Assembly: GCA_020205615.1 (NCBI GenBank)
Contig: CM035170.1
Coordinates: 14,360,980-14,424,979 of the forward strand
Source: Panax quinquefolius
Lineage: Eukaryota > Streptophyta > Magnoliopsida > Apiales > Araliaceae
DNA: 64,000 nucleotides
Direction of reading: 5' to 3'
Position numbers and translations under genes: made by a program. Below, one piece after another: positions 55,910-64,000 of the stretch; positions within the stretch are counted from its first letter, which is position 1; every line of letters starts with the position of its first letter. The notes under the pieces are model-generated. The model did not search any database and was not told the origin of the DNA. It was given only the letters and a program-made list of their open reading frames with translations.

Positions 55910-58316
55910 TGTGACGCCCCCAAAATTAGGTATACGTCACCCATCTTGGGTCACCACTTACATGGTACATAAATTCAAATATAACTTACTAACATAACTG
56001 TCGTGTACTATACGACATAAACTGTGAGTTTGAATACAAATATTGTCTACTAGATATTATACAAACTCAAAAGGAGTCCTCATTACAACTATTATCACAC
56101 TATTTCACGTAATAGTGAGGACTACTAATGCTATCCTCTCGACCATTACTCCGCTTCTCCGACTCGTCCCAAATGTATGTTCTTATTTCCTCAAGAGAAC
56201 AAAGAAAAAGAAAGGGTGAGCTCAACTAGCCCAAGAAGAAATATTATGACTAAGATAATGCGTAATAAATTATCATTAGCCTTCAACAATGTTAAACCGA
56301 TAAAATACAATAGACAACCGCTTTAATCTGCAATGAATATGCAATCCATTAAAAGAGTCAAGTAGAAAATAAAGTCTACTATCTTTTAGGTTTTAAAAGG
56401 TTTTCATCAATTTTTATCACTAAGACTCGAGCTTTAATGAATAAACCACAATATCTAATCATCCCCGCACTCACGGGCCAAGGATTTTCATCAAATTATC
56501 AATGGTCATGACTATACTTAGAATCACCCCCGGTCATAATCATACCAAAACTATCCATCAACGCATTACAAAAGCCATCGAGGACTTTTGTCACATCATT
56601 TATATCAAGCCATGATTATACCGAATGAACCCTGGTCATAATCATACTAAGTTCATCTATGCACGTAAGCCAAAGATAACTTTCAACATAATATAAACAT
56701 GAGGATGATGACAATGATATAAGAATTCAATAAAACAAGTTCAAGAGTTAATTTATCTAGGAATTATTAACGTCCAAATTGTCAACAAGATCTTTGCTTT
56801 GTAGAGTAAAATTCAAGAATGATCGTAAGAATATTTTCATGAAAAGATACTAGATGAAACGCAAATATCAAGGATATTCTACTAATTTCATGGAGTATAG
56901 AAGTCAAAGTTTTAACCAACCGGGTATAATAAAGAATGGAATAACAAAAGAAATCACCATGCATGCGGTACTTTTGCATGATGCATAAAAGTTATTCCAA
57001 CGAGTAATAATAATAATCTAACCACCAGTCGTGTGAAATTCACACCGCCACAAGATGATCCAATGTAATAATAAATGCTAAATAATAAACAATGGAACCA
57101 GTCCTGTAAAACACACGAATAAGATATTCCAATGTAATAATAAATGCGAATAATAAACAATGAAACCCGGTTCGGTAAAAAACACACGATGGATATTCCA
57201 ATGTAATAATAAAGAATGGAATAATGTAAGAAGATCACCAAGTATAGGGATTTCACAGATCTGAGTTATTCCAATGTAATAAATAAGAATGGAATAATAT
57301 AAGGATTTCACCAACTATAGGTATGCGCCATATACAAAGTTATGTATAGGTATACCACTTTTACAAAAGTTATTCCAATGTAATAATAATGAATGGAATA
57401 ATGTAAGTTCTCTTTTGAATACAAAAGAATAATATCCCTACCATAAAAGACAATCGGATATCAAAGTAGTGAAGTACGTAATACTCTTCTTCTTTCTCTC
57501 TATAGATTTTCTCTCTATAGCTTCTCTCTATAATTTCTCTCTAGAGTTTCAAAGAATTCGTAAGAAAATAATGAAGGAATGAGATTCTATTTATAGAAAA
57601 TAGAATGCATAGTAATTAATCCATGAGAATCTATCCGTATTGATTTACTTTAACTGACGGTCCATATTTAAAGCAAAATCATTTAAATAAAATATCATAT
57701 ATTCTATTTATATAAAAACATTTTACTATGCAAACACTATGCAACACTATGCAAAATACTATGCAACACTATGCATAATAAAATATAATATATTCTATTT
57801 ATAGAATAACTTTAATAAAGTATTCTGTTTTATATAAAAAGATGTTTCTGTTTTATTACGTTAATAATACGAATAAAATAAAACGTCATTATCGCTATAA
57901 TAATTCATATTATTAATCGACAATAATGGAATCAAACTGAGTGACTTCTCACATAAGCATCAATAATCAATACCGTGCTACTACTATAACCACACGACAT
58001 TCGCATTTCTTTACTACCGAGTAGTTCAACAAGATCAACGATAAAACTTCCGCCGTTATTTCAATAAAATATTTTTGTCATTTTCTCAATCCGACAATAA
58101 TTACATTGTGGGGTCCACCAATGATTGAGTAGTTGTATTTAATATTCCCCGCTAAACCTAATATTCTCACCAATCGAATATAATATAACCACTTGATACT
58201 TTGCAAAATTTATAAATACTACCCACAACTATAATATTATCTCAAATTCACACCATAATATTAAAAATTATTTCGACAAAATTTAAATCTTTATTGATAA
58301 AATCTGGGGTCTCACA
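55910..58316 (-). repeat. TE15 3' LTR, 2407 bp
   Basis: From TGTGACGCCCC (55910) to GGGGTCTCACA (58316). TATA box at 57588-57595 (minus strand). It includes the reversed 'taataataaagaatggaata' leader array (about 56930-57410) and ACTATGCAAC minisatellite copies (57728-57775). Confidence 0.9.
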
Positions 58317-58392
58317 ATCTCCCCTCCTTATGGAATTTCGCCCTCGAAATTAGGGTACGTGCCTGGTATGATAAAGAGGTGAGGATACCTTG
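58317..58392 (-). pseudogene. TE15 pol last codons
   Basis: On the minus strand it encodes a YPHLF-like end, then PGTYPNFEG and a stop. The polypurine tract 'aaggaggggagat' follows just before the LTR. Upstream sequence is replaced abruptly by LTR-like repeats at about 58392. Confidence 0.7.
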
Positions 58393-58780
58393 AATACCTT
58401 TATCGTTGAAAACATTAAATTCATCTTTGCAATCCGGCCAAAGATATTCATTAACAATTCATCTTTGCACTACATGCCAAAGATATATACAAAATCAAAA
58501 CCAATAATGCCGAGACGCAGCGACTTAATAAGATCACAACCACGAATTATCCATGCACTTCTTGCCAAGGATATTCGTGTTTTTTCAATCTACTATCCAT
58601 GATTATACCCGAATAATCCGTGGTCATAATCATACCAAGTCCATCTATGCACGTAAGCCACGTATGACTTTGAACACATCCATGAATTAATATTTCATTG
58701 CTTGAGACTCACTCAATTTAATCAATAATTAATCCACATCGTCAATCATCCCCGCACTACACTACCCAAAGATAATATTT
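58393..58780 (-). repeat. LTR-derived sequence between TE15 pol end and the 58-bp array
   Basis: It contains decayed copies of the hairpin module (58430-58450, 58458-58482 and 58555-58575) and 'gattatacccgaataatccg', which occur singly in the middle of complete LTRs. It looks like a copied or rearranged LTR segment within the TE15 interior. No gene is seen. Confidence 0.6.
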
Positions 58781-59640
58781 TTTAAGATCACGACCACGAA
58801 TTATCCATGCACTACGTACCAAAGATAATCGTGTATTCATTAAGATCACGACCACAAATTATCCATGCACTACGTACAAAGATAATCGTGTATTCATTAG
58901 TATCACGACCACAAATTATCCATGCACTACGTGCCAAAGATAATCGTGTATTCATTAAGATCACGACCACAATTATCCATGCACTACGTACAAAGATAAT
59001 TGTGTATTCATTAAGATCACGACCACAAATTATCCACGCACTACGTGCAAAGATAATCGTGTATTCATTAAGTATCACGACCACAAATTATCCATGCACT
59101 ACGTGCAAAAGATAATCGTGTATTCATTAAGATCACGACCACAAATTATCCATGCACTACGTGCAAAGATAATCGTGTATTCATTAGTATCACGACCACA
59201 ATTATCCATGCACTACGTGCGAAAAGATAATTGTGTATTCATTAAGATCACGACCACAAATTATCCATGCACTATGTGCCAAAGATAATCATGTATTCAT
59301 TAAGTATCACGACCACAAATTATCCATGCACTACGTGCAAAGATAATTGTGTATTCATTAAGATCACGACCACAAATTATCCATGCACTACGGCCAAAGA
59401 TAATCGTGTATTCATTCAGATATCACGACCACAAATTATCCATGCACTACTACCAAAGATAATCGTGTATTCATTAGTATCACGACCACAAATTATCCAT
59501 GCACTATGGCCAAAGATAATCGTGTATTCATTAGTATCACGACCACAAATTATCCATGCACTACTACGCCAAAGATAATCGTGTATTCATTAGTATCACG
59601 ACCACAAATTATCCATGCACTACTACCAAAGATAATCGTA
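58781..59640 (-). repeat. 58-bp tandem array, 15 copies
   Basis: ATCCATGCAC (one variant ATCCACGCAC) starts units at 58803, 58861, 58918, 58975, 59032, 59090, 59148, 59204, 59263, 59322, 59379, 59438, 59495, 59552 and 59611, a period of 56-59 bp. The rest of the unit is 'aaagataatcgtgtattcat' then 'atcacgaccacaaatt'. One site per unit, between 'actac' and 'aaag', varies strongly (gtacc, gtgcc, gtgc, ggcc, tacc, tacgcc). A single copy of the unit sits in each complete LTR (for example TE2 at about 9255-9310), so an LTR segment was amplified. The repeated open frames are products of the period. Confidence 0.92.
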
Positions 59641-60930
59641 GTTTTCAATTACGGTTATGATTATACCAACAATCCACAAATCATAATCATACCAAGTCCA
59701 TCTATGCACTACAGCCACGTATTTGACTTTCAATATAATATAAGCGTGAGGGATAATGATATAAAGAATCAATCAAATGAGATAAAGAATAAATATTAAA
59801 CATTTATAATATAATTTATCCAGATTCAAGAATATCCCCATGTTATCAATCACTTAATAATCTCATAATCTAATATCATTAATATTATAACAATATTTTA
59901 ATCACTTCTTAAATTTATAAACAATTTATCTCAATTGTTTACGCTTTTACCATATAATGCATTTAATCATTCAAAATGACATACTCATAAGATATCATCA
60001 CCAATTATCAAATCCTCATAAAAAAAAATATGCATATACTCTATATAGGATTCTCTAACCATAAAATCCTATTTTCAACTTTTATTACTTCCCATAACAT
60101 ATTTAACTCATATGTTCGTAATTAAACTATTTTCATGAAAAATACCAAATCAGTCCCAAAAATATTTCTTTTCTGAGATTTAGCATAATATAGTCCCATA
60201 ATGAAAATATATTTTCTCTAATTTTTAAAATTCATTTACTATTTTTCAAAAATCAATTTCTAATTAATTCCTTAAGAAATTAGCTACCTCAAGTTTAACT
60301 CCAAAAATTTCCAAACCTTGGAAGGACCTTACACGTGTTAATGTGAGCTTCCAGTTTAAATTTCATGGTCATCGGAGTTATAGAACTCCGGTTATAGCGT
60401 TTTAAATGGGAAAAACCTAAATATTGAAATAGTTATAACTTGCTCATTTTAAGTCGAATGAGCTCATTTTTGGACAGGAGGTACTTTATACCATATAATT
60501 TCATGTCCCAAAAGGCCAGAATTTTTCATAATTTAAGTGGCCAAAACAGCCCTCTAAAATCATGGCAAAGAGCTTTTTCGGTTTTTGCAGCTTTGCACTC
60601 CTTTACTAAAATCAGTCCACACAAAATCTACAACACCTTTTCCAGTAATTCCACTTGTATTAGTTAGGTAACTCATAGATCTAACTCTAGGACTTGACCA
60701 CATTCAAAAATTCAAAATATAATAGGAGATATGGTCAATTGAATTTCATGTTACGTTTTTCACCAAAATCTAATTTTCAACTCTTTGTGATTTCTAAGAA
60801 ACTTTCATGTTTTCACATAATAACCAACATAACTCATCATAACACTTACTAATACTTCATATACCCATGATTTTCATTAGTCCAATGCTTTTATTATGAC
60901 TTTCATCATAATCCTCGCAAATGCATCCTT
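59641..60930 (-). repeat. LTR-like sequence of uncertain family inside TE15
   Basis: The first 180 bp match chromovirus LTR sequence (the 'atgaggatgatgacaatgat' position). The remaining 1.1 kb is AT-rich with phrases such as 'gttataacttgctcatttta' that I associate with gypsy LTRs, but it has no counterpart elsewhere in the window. No reading frame is supported. Confidence 0.45.
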
Positions 60931-62024
60931 TTAGTTGAAGAAATATTTGAGGTTTAAGAAATGAATTTTTATCTTTGGGGTCAATACAAAATTCGATTTC
61001 ACGCTCTATGGTAGGCTAGGAAGTCTTCAAGAATACGCCAAGAAATTTATTAATGATAGAAATATCATTCAAAACTGTGACTCTCATCCAAGACTTGGAT
61101 AGTATGTCACATTGATACCAATGTGACTTCTATCCCTTAACCTAGATAGCACCTCACAATGATACCTATAAACTTGCCATCTTCATTCACGATGTCGCCA
61201 CGAAAAGTCCGGCTTCGCGGCATTCCACACAAGGAAGTCAACAACGAAAGGTTCGGGATCTTTACTTATGGCTTGATATGACAATAATTGACTTTAGTAG
61301 TTTGGTTACTTGAATTCGCATAAACAAAGTTGGTTATGAATATAAAAAGCTAACAACCTTACGAAAAAGCATGATGAGTAGTTAACCAATTGATTCCTAA
61401 AATCACATCAAAGGCAAGTATTTTCAAAAAGATAAGATCGACAGTAACGTGAAAGTGTTTATTTGAATCAAACAAGATTTAAAAATAGTAATGAACGAAG
61501 GCTCTCCTACTAACGAAGTTTCAACCAATAAGTCAAAGTCTAACTTCTCCTGAGTCAAATTTAAACGTTGAACGCAAGCAAGAGAGATAAAATAATGGGT
61601 AGAACCCAGATCTTATAAGGTATAGACTTCAATTTGTAATTAACTAACCCGCTAAACTTCGTTCGTTCGGTTTACTCGCTTTTTGAGAAGTCATGAAAAA
61701 TGCACTTCCTAAAACCAACGACTTTGTTTTGTCCATATCCACCTTTGGTGCCACCGTCCCAATTAGACTTGACTTTGGTGCACAACAAAATTGAGAAAAA
61801 TGACCTTCTCTTCTTGCAATTTCCACTTCTATTATCTTTGCCATGATTACCAATCGAAGTGGTTACCATTCTTAGCATGATAATTTCCCCACGATGGTTA
61901 TCATTATTCGATAATGTTGCCACCAAATATGATTATTATCGTGTTGTTGGTCGTTACCTTTTGTTTGAGCTGAATCAACACTCTCATGTGCTTCATTGCT
62001 TATCTCAACATTTTCAAATGCCAT
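60931..62024 (-). pseudogene. TE15 gag / protease / RT-start remnant
   Basis: The gag ATG is at 62024 (MAFENVEISNEAHESVDSAQ). After about 30 codons it joins HDNN-type sequence that follows the capsid in TE3, so the capsid is deleted. Zinc-knuckle (61760-61840), linker and protease (61270-61700) pieces are unreadable. A foreign 29-bp insert ('ctgtgactctcatccaagac', 61074-61102) is shared with TE3, and TE15 keeps about 170 bp more foreign sequence after it (61103-61270). The pre-RT stretch then joins a stub of RNase H at about 60950. Confidence 0.75.
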
Positions 62025-62197
62025 TCTCAAACACTGTCACAAAACAAGAGTTAATTAACATATCACATATTATCCCTATACTCTGACCGACCAATTAAAT
62101 ACCAAATAAATTTAGGTAGGTCATACTAGCGAAGGAATTCACCGTCTCTCCCCTCCTAGTCCTTATCTCACATCTCAGCCAGGGATCATATCCCTAA

Positions 62198-62209
62198 GCT
62201 CTGATACCA
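62198..62209 (-). other. TE15 primer binding site, initiator tRNA-Met
   Basis: The plus strand GCTCTGATACCA gives a perfect TGGTATCAGAGC on the minus strand, two bases from the LTR end at 62212. Confidence 0.9.
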
Positions 62210-62211
62210 AC

Positions 62212-64000
62212 TGTGACGCCCCCAAAATTAGGTATACGTCACCCATCTTGGGTCGCCACTTACATGGTACATAAATTCAAATACAACTTACTAACATAAG
62301 CTGTAAGTATACTATATCGACATAAATCGTGAGTTTGAATACAAATATTGTCTACTAGATATTATACAAACTCAAAAGGAGTCCTCATTACAACTATTAT
62401 CACACTATTTCACGTAATAGTGAGGACTACTAATGCTATCCTCTCGACCATTACCCTGCTCCCCGACTCGTCCCAAATGTTCTCATTTCCTCAAGAGAAT
62501 AAAGAAAGAAAGGGTGAGCTCAACTAGCCCAAAGAAGAAATATTATGACTAAGATAATGCGTAATAAATTATCATTAGCCTTCAACAATGTTAAACCGAT
62601 AAAATACAATAGACAACCGCTTTATCAGCAGCGGTGAATATGCAATCCATTAAAAGAGTCAAGTAGAAAATAAAGTCTACTATCTTTTAGGTTTTAAAAG
62701 GTTTTCATCAATTTTATTCACTAAGACTCGGTTTAATGAATAAACCACAATATCTAATCATCCATGTATACACTATCAAGGATTTTCATCAAATTATCAA
62801 TGGTCATGACTATACCGAATCACCCCGGTCATAATCATACCAAAAACTATCCATCATCGCATTACGTGCCATCGAGGACTTTTGTCACATCATTTATATC
62901 AAGCCATGATTATACCGAATGAACCCTGGTCATAATCATACTAAGTTCATCTATGCACGTAAGCCAAAGATAACTTTCAACATAGTATAAACATGAGGAT
63001 GATGACAATGATATAAGAATTTAATAAAACAAGTTCAAGAGTTAATTTATCTAGGAATTATTAACGTCCAAATTGTCAACAAGATACTTGCTTTGTAGAG
63101 TAAAATTCAAGAATGATCAGAAGAATATTTCCATGAAAAGATACTGGATGAAACGCAAATATCAAGGATATTCTACTAATTTCATGGAGTATAGAAGTCA
63201 AAGTTTTAACCAACCGGGTATAATAAAGAATGGAATAACAAAAGAAATCATCATGCATGCGGTACTTGGATGTATGTGTTATTCCAACAGAATAATAATA
63301 ACTAAACGGTCGTGAAATTCACAATCAAGCGAGGATGATCCAACAGTAATAATAAATGCTTTGAATAATAAACAATGGAACCAGTCCTGTAAAAACACAC
63401 GACGTGGATATTCCAAATGTAATAATAAATGCGGAATAATAAACAATGGAACTGTGTCCTGTAAAACACACGCATGTGATATTCCAAATGTAATAATAAA
63501 GAATGGAATAACGAAGAAGATCACCAAGTATAGGGGATTCCGTGTATACAAAGTTATTCCAATGTAATAAATAAGAATGGAATAATATAAGGATTTCACC
63601 AAGTATAGGGTATCCAGCGTGTACAAAGTTATGTATAGGGTATACCACTTTTACAAAAGTTATTCCAATGTAATAATAATGAATGGAATAATGAAGTTCT
63701 CTTTTTGAATACAAAAGAATAATATCCCTTACCATAAAAGACACTTGGATATCAAAGTAGTGAAGTACCGAATACTCTTCTTCTTTCTCTATAGATTTTC
63801 TCTCTATAAACTTCTCTCTATAATTTCTCTCTGAGTTTCAAAGTGAATTCGTAAGAAAATAATGAAGGAATGAGCTTCTATTTAAAGGAAAATAGAATGC
63901 ATAGTAATTAATCCATGAAATGGGTCCAGTTGATTTACTTTAATCGACGATTACATATTTAAAGCAAAATCTTTTAAATAAAATATCATATATTCTATTT
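62212..64000 (-). repeat. TE15 5' LTR, partial (continues past the window)
   Basis: Starts with TGTGACGCCC (62212) and aligns with 55910 onward along its visible length, including the TATA region near 63880 and the leader array (63230-63700). The two copies differ by scattered small changes, many near CAG/CTG sites. Confidence 0.9.

Larger units (their letters stand above)
55910..64000 (-). mobile_element. TE15: antisense, internally deleted chromovirus of the TE3 lineage, 5' end outside the window
   Basis: Read on the minus strand, a 5' LTR (from beyond 64000 to 62212) is followed by an initiator-Met primer site, a shrunken gag/protease/RT-start remnant (62024-60931), LTR-like repeats (60930-58393), the last codons of pol (58392-58317) and a 3' LTR (58316-55910). 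It shares with TE3 the RT deletion junction and a 29-bp insert. It inserted into the TE14 gag. The left flank TGGGA (55905-55909) should recur past the window as the target duplication. Confidence 0.8.

Noticed and set aside
58807..59578. Open frames of about 100 codons with repeated peptide (YSLRSRPQIIHAL type)
   Set aside because: They follow from the 58-bp tandem period and are present on both strands. There is no start context and no family match.
58781..59640. Regularly spaced repeats that could suggest a CRISPR array
   Set aside because: The whole 58-bp period is conserved, with no variable spacers. No cas genes are present, and the unit is an LTR segment in a plant genome.

Overview
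The window is a slice of plant nuclear heterochromatin. It is AT-rich and consists mostly of LTR retrotransposons nested inside one another, with one island of about 6.6 kb of non-LTR sequence. The evidence for a flowering plant is Ty3/gypsy chromovirus elements (Tekay/Del-like gag, protease, reverse transcriptase, RNase H, integrase and a C-terminal chromodomain), a non-autonomous Athila/Tat-like element primed by tRNA-Asp, a Ty1/copia element primed by initiator tRNA-Met, a non-autonomous hAT element and a Mutator-type MITE. I cannot name the species. I found no convincing host protein gene, no RNA gene and no intact transposon gene: every coding domain carries stops, frameshifts or deletions. 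I also found no new defence, metabolic or regulatory system. The interesting material is the structure and history of the repeats.

Left nest (1-32713). A large retrotransposon derivative (TE1, 1-6788) sits in the end of the pol gene of a sense chromovirus (TE2, 6790-9895). TE2 is inserted in the 3' LTR of an antisense chromovirus (TE3, 9896-16407). TE3 abuts an LTR fragment of a different family (TE4, 16408-17237). Next comes a truncated antisense LTR (TE5) split by a solo LTR (TE6, 18229-20703, target duplication ATATC). Then comes an antisense LTR (TE7, 21488-32713) split by an almost full-length antisense chromovirus (TE8, 22645-32456, target duplication TGTCG/TGTCA).

Island (32714-39355). 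No gypsy sequence is seen here. It holds a CCDCC-type low-complexity stretch, a 76-bp tandem array, a 2.1-kb non-autonomous hAT element (TE9) with a perfect 8-bp target duplication, a 68-bp (TA)n tract and a 147-bp palindromic MITE (TE10) with a perfect 9-bp target duplication.

Right nest (39356-64000). A sense chromovirus LTR (TE11) was split by a complete sense chromovirus (TE12, 40344-53132, target duplication ATATA). TE12 itself carries an antisense solo LTR of the TE4 family (TE13, 44169-47163) between gag and protease. TE11 was also hit by a Ty1/copia element (TE14, from 53748), whose gag was then interrupted by an antisense, heavily deleted chromovirus (TE15, 55910 to beyond the window end). 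TE15 contains a 15-copy, 58-bp tandem array built from an LTR segment.

Two broader points stand out. TE3 and TE15 lie about 49 kb apart yet share the same internal deletion junction (RNase H joined to the start of RT, with the RT core missing) and the same short foreign insertion, so they appear to belong to a non-autonomous lineage that was mobilised in trans. Also, repeat copies disagree with each other preferentially at CAG/CTG trinucleotides, often as CAG to CGC or CTG to TCG. That is not a deamination pattern and may mark base-calling error at methylated CHG sites, so exact frameshift counts in this window should be read with caution.
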